NCBI GenBank assembly: GCA_038227745.1
Contig: JBBRPS010000114.1
Span: 1 to 16,988, forward strand
Direction: 5' to 3'
DNA from: DASPXY01 sp038227745
Lineage (GTDB): Bacteria > Planctomycetota > Planctomycetia > Gemmatales > Gemmataceae
DNA length: 16,988 nucleotides
Made by a program: the position numbers and the translations under genes. The notes beneath the pieces are model-generated. The model had not been told where the DNA came from and did no database searches. It saw only the letters and a program-made list of their open reading frames with translations. This document shows positions 9,395 to 16,704 of this stretch, one piece after another (the stretch's first letter is position 1; each line of letters starts with the position of its first letter).

Positions 9395-10207
9395 TTACTT
9401 CGTCACGACCTTCGGCGCCGCCGTCGTCGTGGTCGATTGCACGCCGAGGAAGGTCCGCACCTCCTGGGGGTTCACCGTCGGGGCGGCCGGCCGGCCCCCG
9501 GGGCCGTTGGTCTTGGTGCCGAACGTCTCCTCGAGCTGCCGCTTGATCGCCTCGACCTCCTGGCCCTGCTGAATGGTGTCCAGCGTGTTCTTGATGTCCG
9601 CGACGCGGTTCTGATCAACGCGCAGCGGGCTGGCGATCTGCTGCAGGGTCAGGTGCTCCTCCGCGGCCTCGAGCTGCGCCAGTCGGACCTCGAACTCGCG
9701 CTTCTGGTCCGTGATCTTGCTCAACTGCTCGGTGGCGTAACGCACGTTCTGCTTCTGGGCGGCCAGCAGCTTCTCGCGGCTCTTGAGGCTGCCGTCGGTC
9801 GCCTTGAACATGGCGAACTCGTGCGTCAACTTGGCCTTGGCCTCGTCGAGCGTCAGGTCTTCGCCGTTGTAGAAAACCTGTTCCGTGCCCGCATCGACCT
9901 TTTGGGTCAGGGCGAGCAAGTTCTCGCGCCTGGTCTTGACGTTGGCGCGTGCGGTCTTGACCTCACGCTCCAGGCGGTTGATGGCGGCCTGCTTTTCGGC
10001 GATCGGGCCGAGCAAGGCACGCACGTCGGCGTCGAGCTTCTGGACCTCGTTGCGGACGCGGTCGATCTCGAACTGCCGCGGGACCTGATTCTTGACGCAC
10101 GCCTGACCCTTCGCCCAAAGGGTGGAGACGTAACTGGGCAAGTTGGTCTTCCTCGCGACATATAGTGCGCCGAGGGCCAGCAGCCCGAGAACTACCAGTT
10201 TCTTCAT
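9395..10207 (-). CDS. Membrane-anchored coiled-coil protein, function unknown
   Basis: 270 residues with a single N-terminal hydrophobic segment (about 3-18, KLVVLGLLALGALYVARK), either a signal anchor or an uncleaved signal. A long, highly charged coiled coil covers about 45-105 and 140-230, interrupted by a short acidic segment with VFYNGEDLTL (111-120). The tail is Pro/Thr-rich (231-270). I see no enzyme motif and do not recognise the family; the general shape recalls anchored PspA-like or envelope spacer proteins, but that is only shape. The ATG at 10207 is chosen because GGAAAGGGG lies upstream and the hydrophobic segment starts at once. The frame is open to 10297, but the extra residues are Cys/Phe-rich and atypical. 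Confidence 0.85.
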   Translation of the reverse strand: MKKLVVLGLLALGALYVARKTNLPSYVSTLWAKGQACVKNQVPRQFEIDRVRNEVQKLDADVRALLGPIAEKQAAINRLEREVKTARANVKTRRENLLALTQKVDAGTEQVFYNGEDLTLDEAKAKLTHEFAMFKATDGSLKSREKLLAAQKQNVRYATEQLSKITDQKREFEVRLAQLEAAEEHLTLQQIASPLRVDQNRVADIKNTLDTIQQGQEVEAIKRQLEETFGTKTNGPGGRPAAPTVNPQEVRTFLGVQSTTTTAAPKVVTK

Positions 10208-10367
10208 GGCATCGAACCCCTTTCCAGCTGGGAAGGACCCGCAGCAGGGCTGCGTGAGGAGTTGGGAAAAAAACCCGAAACAAGGGTGCCTGTTCATGCG
10301 CCCCTTTAGTCCTTCGCTGGCCGTGGCGAGAAATTTAGAAAAAATTGTCCAGTGGAGGGGTGAGATC

Positions 10368-10450
10368 CCGTTTAGCCGCGGTTCGGAGAACCGCGTGCGG
10401 CCGCACCTTGGGTGACGCCGTACGCGGTTCTCCGAACCGCGGCTAAACGG
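10368..10450. repeat. Perfect inverted repeat, 29-base arms, 25-base loop
   Basis: The arms are 10368-10396 and 10422-10450, starting CCGTTTAGCCGCGGTTCGGA. Each arm contains a shorter palindrome, GCGGTTCGGAGAACCGC, so either one large or two small hairpins can form. The element is 46 bases past the stop of the single-pass membrane protein gene. A terminator role is possible, but there is no T-tract. The arms are identical and unlike the other inverted repeats in the window. Confidence 0.9.
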
Positions 10451-10496
10451 AAGTCGTTGAAGGGAAGTGTTTTTCAGGCGATTTGGGTGGCGCGAA

Positions 10497-11150
10497 TCAC
10501 TCGATCCCGAGCACCTCGCTCAGGCTGGTCCAGGTCGTCTCGCGGGTCTGATGGTAGCGGGTGATCTGCTCCCGGCCGCCGGTCGCCCAGTAGGCGCGCA
10601 GGGCGCTGGCCTGCCGGCGCAGCAGGACCGCCAGCTCCTGGATGCGCTTCATCCCCTGCCGGTCGTCGGGGTCGAGGTCGGCGTCGGCGATCTTGTCGAG
10701 CTGGCGGTCGGCCAGGTCGATCATGTTGCTCACGGTCGCGAGCATCTGCTCGGCCTCCGCCTTGGTGTAGGACTCGCTCTCGACGCCATCGGCCAGCAGG
10801 CCGATGTTGAGATAGCTCTGGTAGACGTGGGCGGCGCTCAGGCCGCCCAGCGCCTGCAGGAAGCGCTCCTTGCCGAGCTTGCTTGCGGTCACCGTCGGGG
10901 CGGTTGGCACGGGCTTGGTCGGCCGGGGGGCCGGTTCCGTCTGCTGCCGCGCCTCCTCAATGGCCTGGGGGCGCGACGCGGTGAGGTGGATGACGAGGAC
11001 GGTGGCCGCGGCGGTGACCAGGACCAGGGCCGCGCCGCCGAGGGCACCGGGGAAGACCCCCAAGCCACCGCGACCCGAGCGCGGCGGTGGACTCGGCGCT
11101 TCGCGGAACGGGATGCCGCGGGGGTAGTGCTGCTTGGAGGTGTCGCCCAT
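10497..11150 (-). CDS. Single-pass membrane protein, conserved-looking, function unknown
   Basis: 217 residues. A short Pro/Arg-rich cytoplasmic N-terminus (1-36) is followed by one membrane segment (37-57, ALGGAALVLVTAAATVLVIH) and a Pro/Thr linker (60-90). An all-helical outer domain follows (91-217) with a regular Leu pattern and landmarks AAHVYQSYLNIGLLADGVE and LRRQASALRAYW. The layout is that of a type II membrane protein with a helical domain outside the cytoplasm. No catalytic residues are evident. The ATG at 11150 is preceded by GGGGAA. A GTG at 11219 in the same frame would add 23 residues and is less likely. Confidence 0.8.
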   Translation of the reverse strand: MGDTSKQHYPRGIPFREAPSPPPRSGRGGLGVFPGALGGAALVLVTAAATVLVIHLTASRPQAIEEARQQTEPAPRPTKPVPTAPTVTASKLGKERFLQALGGLSAAHVYQSYLNIGLLADGVESESYTKAEAEQMLATVSNMIDLADRQLDKIADADLDPDDRQGMKRIQELAVLLRRQASALRAYWATGGREQITRYHQTRETTWTSLSEVLGIE

Positions 11151-11247
11151 CGGTCGTTCCCCGGAATGCGGAATGCGGGGCGCTGAACGAAGAAACCGCC
11201 CTCCGCTCAGCGCTCCCACGGGTCAGATGTTCCCGCCGCGCCGTCCG

Positions 11248-12819
11248 TCAGCGCCGCCGGCCTCCGCCGAACGAACCGGGATGCCGCGGGGCCGTGTGCT
11301 GCCTGTTGCCGACCAGGGCGCCCGCGTGCATGCCGGCCCCGCGGTGGCCTGCATGGAAGGTGTGCGGGACGCCGCCTCGGTTCGCGGCGACATGGTGCTG
11401 GCCGCCGGGGTGGTGCGTCCCCATCCTGGCGCCGGCGGTGCCCCCGCCAACCTTGACCCGAACTTTGACCTGGGCGTTGTTGCCCGTCCGGGGGGATTTG
11501 CCGACGACCGTTCCCGTGCCGGCCTTTGCTCCGCCCTTCACCGCGACCTGGGTAGTACCGGCGGCCTTCTGCTGCTGGCGGCCCTTACCGGCCGGCATGG
11601 CGTTGGCGGTGTTGCCCTTGCCCTTGGCGGTGGCCACGATCGGCGCCCGCGTACCCTTGTTGACGGAGTTCCCGTTCGCGGCGGGGCCCTTGCCGGGCGC
11701 AGTCTTCACCCCGCCGGTCGTGGTCGTCGCCGACCCCGTCTTGGCGCCGCCCGGGCCGGAGGCGACGAGCGTGCCGATGCCGCTCTTGCCGCCCTGCTTC
11801 TGGCCGGCGTGGGTCGTCCTGGCAGACTTGTGGCCGACGAGGGCGCCGGTGAGGCCCGTCCTGTTCCCGGTCTTCGTCGTCCCGTCCGTCCTGGTCGTGG
11901 CGGTGACGCCGGAGTTGCTCTTGGTGCCAGTCCCGCCTTTCGCACCAACAAGAGTACCGACCGCTCCGGTCTTGCGGGAGGTGGTGCGGTTGCTGATGTT
12001 CACCTGGGTGTTGACATTGACGGTCGAGGAACCGCCGCCCCGGACGCTCACGCGCACGTTCTCGGAGACCTTGACGCCGGCACCCGCCCCGCTCAGCCGG
12101 ACCGCGACGTTGACGCCGACGTTGAATGCCCCCCGGCCGCCGGCACTCTTCGTGCCGCCCTTGTCGCCGCTGCCGGTCGTCGGGTTTGCGGTGGCGGCAG
12201 GCACGCGGCGTTTCCCGCCCTGGCCAGGATCGTCGAGGGCCTGCGCGACTCCCGTGCGGAACGCCCCGCGGCCCCGCGATCCCGCCTTCGCCTCGCCGCC
12301 GTTCGAGCGCCCGCCAACGCGCTCGTGTACCTGCACGCCGACCTGGACGAGCCCGGCGCCGAAAGCCCCCTTGCCGTGGTGGTGATGGTGGCGGGGATGG
12401 CCGTCGGCCGGCGGGGTGCTGGGCGGCACGGCCTGGGCGCCCTGCCCGCCGTTACCGCCCGCGTCCGCCGCGGCGTTGTTCTGGTTCGGATCGTTGCCGT
12501 TGGCGGCGTCGGCGAGCTGTTGGAAGCCGGCACCGAAGGCGCCGCGGTGGTGCTGGTGCCGGCGGTGGTGCCGCCCGCGCCGCATGGCCCTCACGAGTTC
12601 GCGCAGCGCCGGGTCGATCGCGTTCAGTTCCCCGAGCGGGGCGCCCTCCTCGACGGCGGTGCCCAGCATGTCCATCATGCCGCGCATCATTCCCAGGAGC
12701 TGCCCGTTGGCGCCGCCGCCGAAGCCCTGGGCGGACGCCGGCCGCGGCAGCGCGAACAGCAGCAGGCCGGCACAGAGCAGCAGCCAGGCGCCTCGGGGCC
12801 TGCGGTGAATGCGGTCCAT
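11248..12819 (-). CDS. Secreted Gly/His/Lys-rich repeat protein
   Basis: 523 residues with a clear signal peptide (about 1-30, ending PASAQG). The mature part is low complexity, strongly basic and largely without acidic residues after residue 255. A motif G-x-GAF-x-x-G recurs at 93-96, 151-154, 185-188 and 229-232. Two His-rich tracts (84-91 and 141-148, HPRHHHHHG) precede the first two copies. Residues 249-275 alternate Val with polar residues (VKVSENVRVSVR, VNVNTQVNIS) like beta strands. From 285 on, units such as GTLVGAKGG, GALVGHKSA, GTLVASG and GALVGNR recur in a Gly/Thr/Lys background. No known domain is recognised. It may be a structural envelope or matrix protein, or one binding polyanions or metals. 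AAGGAGA precedes the ATG at 12819. Confidence 0.8.
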   Translation of the reverse strand: MDRIHRRPRGAWLLLCAGLLLFALPRPASAQGFGGGANGQLLGMMRGMMDMLGTAVEEGAPLGELNAIDPALRELVRAMRRGRHHRRHQHHRGAFGAGFQQLADAANGNDPNQNNAAADAGGNGGQGAQAVPPSTPPADGHPRHHHHHGKGAFGAGLVQVGVQVHERVGGRSNGGEAKAGSRGRGAFRTGVAQALDDPGQGGKRRVPAATANPTTGSGDKGGTKSAGGRGAFNVGVNVAVRLSGAGAGVKVSENVRVSVRGGGSSTVNVNTQVNISNRTTSRKTGAVGTLVGAKGGTGTKSNSGVTATTRTDGTTKTGNRTGLTGALVGHKSARTTHAGQKQGGKSGIGTLVASGPGGAKTGSATTTTGGVKTAPGKGPAANGNSVNKGTRAPIVATAKGKGNTANAMPAGKGRQQQKAAGTTQVAVKGGAKAGTGTVVGKSPRTGNNAQVKVRVKVGGGTAGARMGTHHPGGQHHVAANRGGVPHTFHAGHRGAGMHAGALVGNRQHTAPRHPGSFGGGRRR

Positions 12820-12869
12820 GGCCTTCTCCTTGCACGCACGATCGAGCATGGGTTATTCTCTTTAGCAGG

Positions 12870-12928
12870 ACGTGGGGCAAGTTGCCAACTTGCCGTTTTG
12901 CCCGGCAAGTTGGCAACTTGCCCCACGT
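12870..12928. repeat. Perfect inverted repeat, 25-base arms, at operon end
   Basis: The arms are 12870-12894 and 12904-12928 with a 9-base loop and start ACGTGGGGCAAGTTGCCAAC. Each arm also contains a GGCAAGTTG/CAACTTGCC palindrome. The stem begins only four bases after the TAA of the last gene of the sigma/anti-sigma operon, which is a good place for a terminator. No T-tract follows on the minus strand. Confidence 0.9.
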
Positions 12929-12932
12929 TCCA

Positions 12933-13508
12933 TTAGCGCGGCTCCGTCTTGAGCTTCTTCCCCGCGGCCGGGGCCTTCGTCCCAGTCCGACCCTTCACGG
13001 CCCGCTCCACCTCGACGCGCCCCTTCGTGACCGCCTGCACGACGCCCTGCAGCTGCTCCTGGGAGGGCACACGCTTCAGCTGCTCCTCCAACGGGAGCAT
13101 GACCGAGAGGGCCTCGTCGCGCAGGCGGCGCAGCTCGGGGTGGCGCGGCGAATCGGGCGGCAGATTGGTGCGGGCCAGCGTCAGGTTGCCGGCCACGCCG
13201 CGCACCAGCAGGGCCTCCAGGTGCCGGCCCAGCTCGTCGGCCCGCGCCCGGGCTCTCCCCGCCACCAGCCGCTGGATCTCCTGCGTCAGCTCCTTCGCCA
13301 GCCGGTTGCACGAATCCGCGCGCCGGAGCGGATCCTCCTCGCCGGCCAGTTCCAGCCCGCTCTTGACCAGCTTGCCGATCAGCTTCTGGTTGCGCTGGAA
13401 CTGGCGCAGCCGGTCCGCGGGCGTCGGCCCGGCGATCGGCGGGTCGGCCAGCGCCAGGCCGGCGGCCATGGCGACGGGCAACAGCAGCACTGCCGGAAGC
13501 CGTCTCAT
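12933..13508 (-). CDS. Small exported helical protein of the sigma operon
   Basis: 191 residues with a signal peptide (about 1-21, hydrophobic core then GLALAD). The mature part is almost all helix (residues 31-170), ending in a basic tail (TGTKAPAAGKKLKTEPR). Residues 42-81 align without gaps to residues 133-172 of the anti-sigma factor encoded just upstream (shared L, LA, P, R, A, L, E, L positions, 10 of 40 identical), so the two probably share an extracytoplasmic domain. Its ATG overlaps the anti-sigma stop (ATGA), and GGAGGAGGAGG lies upstream, so it should be made together with the anti-sigma factor. It may take part in signal sensing or compete in the anti-sigma complex; that is inference. 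Confidence 0.88.
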   Translation of the reverse strand: MRRLPAVLLLPVAMAAGLALADPPIAGPTPADRLRQFQRNQKLIGKLVKSGLELAGEEDPLRRADSCNRLAKELTQEIQRLVAGRARARADELGRHLEALLVRGVAGNLTLARTNLPPDSPRHPELRRLRDEALSVMLPLEEQLKRVPSQEQLQGVVQAVTKGRVEVERAVKGRTGTKAPAAGKKLKTEPR

Positions 13509-14296
13509 GGCGCCTCCTCCTCCATCAGTTCATGCAGCCGTCGGTCGGCGGACCGGGCCGCCTCGGCGATCCGCCGCAGCGGCTCGGCGGCGGCCTCGCT
13601 GCGCTTGGCAAGTTGCCCGGCCTCCTGCCCCTGCCGCGTCAGTTCCTTCGCGATTTCACCGAGCACCTCGCGGCGCTCGGCCGCGGGCACCGCCTGCGCC
13701 CGCCGCACCACGCCGTCCTGGATCACCGACTCGTACAGCGCCGCCAGGGTCTGCAGTTCCTTGCCCCCGTCGGCGCGGGTCAGCGTCCGGCTCTCGCGGT
13801 GCAGGGCGTCGGCCGCGTCGGCCAGGGCACGCACTCGTTCGACCGGGGTGTTGGCCTCGGCCAGCCGCACGTCGCAGTCCAGCAGGCGGGCGACGAGGTC
13901 CTGCGCGGGCGGTTCGGGTTCGGGCGCCCTTGTCTGCGGGGCGTCGGAACGCGAAGGCGACCGCGACACCATCACGCCGAGGTAGATCCCGGCGGCGATG
14001 AGCACGGCCGCGGCCGTCGCCCCGACCAGGCGCCCCGTCAGGCGCCGCCGCCACCACGGGACCGACTGGGGAGCGGGCCGTGCCGCCGCGGGCCTGCCGA
14101 CGAACTCGCGGAGGAACTCGGCCTTGCCGCGGGAGGGGGGGACGGGCAGTCGGTGTACGTGGCGCTCGACCCGCAGGAGCTGGCGCTGCCGGCGGCGGCA
14201 CGCGGGGCAGCCGTCGAGGTGGGCCTGGACCGGGGCGGGCGGGGCCGCGGGGTTCTCGGCGGCGAGGAGGCGGCGTTGGCAGGTGTCGCAGTTCAT
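13505..14296 (-). CDS. Membrane anti-sigma factor with zinc-finger-like N-terminus
   Basis: Predicted 263-residue anti-sigma factor. The cytoplasmic N-terminus has CDTC (Cys3, Cys6) and the zinc-type motif His26-x3-Cys30-x2-Cys33 in AHLDGCPAC, as in the zinc-binding anti-sigma family that holds ECF sigma factors at the membrane. One membrane segment lies at about 87-107 (GRLVGATAAAVLIAAGIYLG). An outer helical domain of about 150 residues (108-263) follows after a Pro-rich linker. The ATG at 14296 overlaps the stop of the sigma gene (ATGA), giving coupled synthesis of sigma and its inhibitor. The open frame reaches 14743, but that part is the sigma gene in another frame. Target sigma: the gene directly upstream. 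Confidence 0.9.
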   Translation of the reverse strand: MNCDTCQRRLLAAENPAAPPAPVQAHLDGCPACRRRQRQLLRVERHVHRLPVPPSRGKAEFLREFVGRPAAARPAPQSVPWWRRRLTGRLVGATAAAVLIAAGIYLGVMVSRSPSRSDAPQTRAPEPEPPAQDLVARLLDCDVRLAEANTPVERVRALADAADALHRESRTLTRADGGKELQTLAALYESVIQDGVVRRAQAVPAAERREVLGEIAKELTRQGQEAGQLAKRSEAAAEPLRRIAEAARSADRRLHELMEEEAP

Positions 14297-14865
14297 GGGT
14301 TTTCCCGGTCCAGGTGCGGCGCCAGGCTCTCCATCAGTTTCTGCCGGGCCTTGAAGACGCGCCAGCGGGCCGTCTCCTCCGTGGTCTGCAGCACCTCGGC
14401 GATCTCGCGGAAGGACAGCTCCTCCTCGGCGCGGAGGAGGAAGGCCGCCCGGAACTCCTTCGGCAGCCGGCCGACCGCCCGGGCCAGCAGCTGCATCGCC
14501 TCGCGGCTCATCGCCTCCTCCTCGGGGCCGGCGTGGAGTGCCGGGACGTTCTCCGGGAAGGACTGCCGCACTTTCTTCGTTGCCCGTCGTTCGTTGAGTA
14601 GCGTGTTGTGGCCGATGCGGAACAGCCACGCCTGGAAGCTGGTGCCGGGCCGGAAGGAGGCCAGGTTGGCGAAGGCCTTCAGGAAGCTCTCCTGCGCCAC
14701 GTCTTCCGCGGTGTGCCGGTCGTGACTCAGGTGGTAGAGCCACCTGTACAGGCGGTCCCAGTAGTGGCGCACCAGGACGGCGAACGCCTCGCGCGAGCCC
14801 TGCTGGGCCTGGCGAATGTGCTCATGCTCGTCAGGTGTGATCACGCGGGTGACCGTTGCTTCCAC
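14293..14865 (-). CDS. ECF RNA polymerase sigma factor
   Basis: Predicted 190-residue sigma factor. Region 2 covers about 14-95, with RHTAEDVAQESFLKAFANL (50-68) and the -10-binding segment GTSFQAWLFRIGHNTLLNERR (start 74). Region 4 covers about 120-182, with LPKEFRAAFLLRAEEELSF and the helix-turn-helix SFREIAEVLQTTEETARWRV. The start is the GTG at 14865; no ATG fits and the Shine-Dalgarno is weak. The same GTG and surrounding sequence are kept in a truncated second copy (16935). It heads an operon with its anti-sigma factor. Autoregulation would be usual for such pairs but is not shown here. The gene next door on the plus strand is divergent and broken. Confidence 0.94.
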   Translation of the reverse strand: MEATVTRVITPDEHEHIRQAQQGSREAFAVLVRHYWDRLYRWLYHLSHDRHTAEDVAQESFLKAFANLASFRPGTSFQAWLFRIGHNTLLNERRATKKVRQSFPENVPALHAGPEEEAMSREAMQLLARAVGRLPKEFRAAFLLRAEEELSFREIAEVLQTTEETARWRVFKARQKLMESLAPHLDRENP

Positions 14866-14918
14866 ACAGGGAGAAACCCACCGCAGGCCGGTTCGTTGGC
14901 GCTGCGGTACGTTTTTCG
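14726..14918. repeat. Direct duplication, left copy (sigma 5' end and upstream)
   Basis: This stretch matches 16796-16988 at an offset of 2070 bases, with 10 differences in 193. Two of these, at 14764 and 14827, fall in the shared coding part and both are synonymous (His CAC/CAT and Glu GAG/GAA). The other eight lie upstream of 14882. Identity starts abruptly at CTCAG. The right copy is cut by the window end. Confidence 0.93.
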
Positions 14919-15031
14919 TCGGGCGGCCTGTACAATACAAGGGGCGGAGGCTCACGGTGGGTTTCGACTCGATTCGCCTACACCCTCCCTGGACCTCGCC
15001 CCCGTCCTCTGTGCCCGCCGGAGGTTGCCCC

Positions 15032-15251
15032 ATGTCCCAGCGCCTTGCCTGCCCCCCAGGGCCACCAGTGGGAAGCCGAGGTGCGGGGGGACGCGAGCAG
15101 GGAGGGATCGCTGCCAGCCTGTCCGCTCTGCGGCGCCACCGCGGCTGGCTGCGGCTGCTGGAGGACGGGGTTGGGGGGTAACGGAGTGGGTCGGCGAGGT
15201 GACGCGGGAACTGCCGTGGGCGGGGACGGGGCCGCCCTGGGGGCGTGCTGA
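15032..15251 (+). pseudogene. Broken 5' end of a gene with a zinc-ribbon-like N-terminus
   Basis: A GGAGG (15020-15024) precedes ATG 15032, and the frame begins MSQRLACP. At the six-C run 15052-15057 the frame is lost. With one C fewer it would continue as CPQGHQWEAEV...ACPLCGA, giving the pairing CPxGH..CPxCG that I recognise from N-termini of planctomycete kinases and WD-repeat proteins. The corrected frame then runs into Gly-rich text and stops at 15251, with nothing domain-like after about 15160. So the gene is both frameshifted and cut off; the following DNA is a transposase remnant. It was divergent from the sigma gene. The missing part was probably a large signalling protein, but its type is unknown. 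Confidence 0.6.
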
Positions 15252-15472
15252 ACTACTTCGCCGGGCAGCAAGGGCCTCTGAATTACGCGGGGCGGTTGCG
15301 CCGCGGCCAGGGGATCGGCAGCGGGTTGATGGAAGGGTCAATCAAGCAGTTGCTGAACCGGCGGCTCAAGCAGACGGGGGCGCGCTGGCGAACCGAGCAC
15401 GTGCGGCCGTTCGTCGAACGGGGCGCCTTGGCGGCCGGGCCCGAGCGGCAAGCCTTCTGGGACCGCAACTGA
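15245..15472 (+). mobile_element. Transposase C-terminal remnant (ISKra4-like)
   Basis: The open frame encodes about 75 residues: LNYFAGQQGPLNYAGRLRRG, then GIGSGLMEGSIKQLLNRRLK, QTGARWR, and ends WDRN-stop. The IGSG..E.......R.K.TG.RW pattern matches the C-terminal end of ISKra4-type transposases as I know them. No upstream part remains: a TGA interrupts the frame at 15200-15202, and the preceding DNA belongs to the broken zinc-ribbon gene. I see no terminal inverted repeats. The element is therefore a dead fragment. Family assignment is from motif memory and could be another DDE family with a similar C-terminus. Confidence 0.6.
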
Positions 15473-15540
15473 CCCACCGCCAAAATCGGGAGGGGCACCC
15501 CGCAGCACCTTCATGTATACTCAAGGCGAGACGGTCTGGT

Positions 15541-15565
15541 ACAAGCCCTTGCGCTCCGGGCTTGT
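15541..15565. repeat. Short inverted repeat related to the array at 1-173
   Basis: ACAAGCCC (15541-15548) pairs with GGGCTTGT (15558-15565) around a 9-base loop, and GTG follows. The GGGCTTGTGTG end is the same as in the array arms at 1-173. It lies in the gap between the transposase remnant and the FG-GAP-like gene, downstream of both. Confidence 0.55.
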
Positions 15566-15686
15566 GTGAATTTTTCGCGCCGGCGTAATACACCAGCGCC
15601 GACCAGCAGGTGACGCGCGAGGCGACCGCCGGCCGCCCCGCGCCCGTTATCCCCCCGGCTCGCCTGGACAATGCCGCTGGCCTGTC

Positions 15687-16602
15687 TTACTCCCTCCAGT
15701 CCACGAACCCGTCCCCGTTCAGGTCGTCGCGCCCGTCCACGAACCCGTCGTGGTTGTAGTCCAGGTCTCCGGACCCGTCCCCATTGAGATCGACATAGCC
15801 TGCGGTCCCCCCCGCCCCATACGCGAACGGCGGGGCCACGTCGGGCGGCCCGCTGAACAACCCCTCGCGCAGATACCAGGCCGCGTCCGCTGGGTCCACG
15901 ACGCAGATGCCGTCGTGGCCCAGCCCCTCCCAGTCGCCGATCGCGTAGAACCAGTGCGGGCCGCCGTAGGCGAACGGGGCGATGTCCGGCGCCCCGGGCG
16001 CCGGCGCGTTCCGCAAGTACCACATCCCCGTCGCCGGGTCGATGACCCCGATGCCGTCGTGGCCCAGGCCTGCCCAGTCGCCCGCCACTGGCTCCCAGCC
16101 GGGGGCGCCGAAGGCGAACGGGGCGATGTCGGGGGCGCCCGGGAAGTCGCTGTTGCGCAAGTACCAGACGGCCGTCGTCGGATCGAAGACCCCCACGGTG
16201 GTGACGCCGTCGCCGTTCCAGTCGCCGACGACCGGGAGCCAGTGCGGCCCCCCGTAGGTCAGAACGATGTCCGGCGCGCCGGGGCCGGCGGAGTCCTTGA
16301 GATACCAGGTGGCCGTTTCGGGGTCGAACACGCCGATGCCGTCGTGACCCGCTCCCCCCCCAGTGGCCGACCACCGGGAGCCAGCCCGGCGCCCCGTACT
16401 GGAACGGCGGCAGGTCCGGCGCCCCCGGGGAGTTCTCGTCACGGAGATACCAGATGGCGGTGTGCGGATCGAACATGCCCACCGACTTGTGACCGCTCCC
16501 GGCCCAGTCGCCGGCCACCGGCTCCCAGGCCGCGCCGAGGTAGCTGGCGCTCAGAGCCATGCGGCCTTCCAACTGCTCCACAGACAACTGCTGCTTGCTC
16601 AT
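15687..16602 (-). pseudogene. Secreted FG-GAP-like repeat protein, frameshifted
   Basis: Two frames together encode one 304-residue protein. The first begins MSKQQLSVEQLEGRMALSAS, which has the LEGR/LEDR-type N-terminus seen on planctomycete exported proteins. The frame breaks at an eight-base run (16354-16361, G on the coding strand); removing one G restores WGGAGHDG and the full downstream frame. Five repeats of about 48 residues start at Trp 26, 74, 121, 169 and 217, with consensus W-x-PV-x-GDW-x-G, VGVFDP, WYLR and GAPD. The C-terminus (about 271-302) has three Asp/Asn/Gly loops (DLNGDGSGDLDYN, DYNHDGFVDGRD, DLNGDGFVDWRE), resembling EF-hand or dockerin calcium loops. The likely role is extracellular. 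It is called a pseudogene because of the frameshift; a base error in a homopolymer is the other explanation. Confidence 0.82.
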
Positions 16603-16704
16603 CGCCGAAGCCCTCTACTCTGTCCCGTGGTGCTTGAGACTCGGTCTCGCCGGCACCCCGCGTGTCGGCGCGGCCGTCGCGGGGGCGGCCCCGTAATGCC
16701 CCCC

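Noticed and set aside
11134..12936. Plus-strand open frame of 600 residues opposite the Gly-rich protein
   Set aside because: The minus-strand frame has a clear signal peptide and strong ribosome binding site. The plus frame has neither and also crosses the palindrome at 12870-12928.
14297..14743. Upstream extension of the anti-sigma frame to 412 residues
   Set aside because: It is the sigma gene read out of frame. The zinc-finger-like N-terminus begins at the ATG at 14296.
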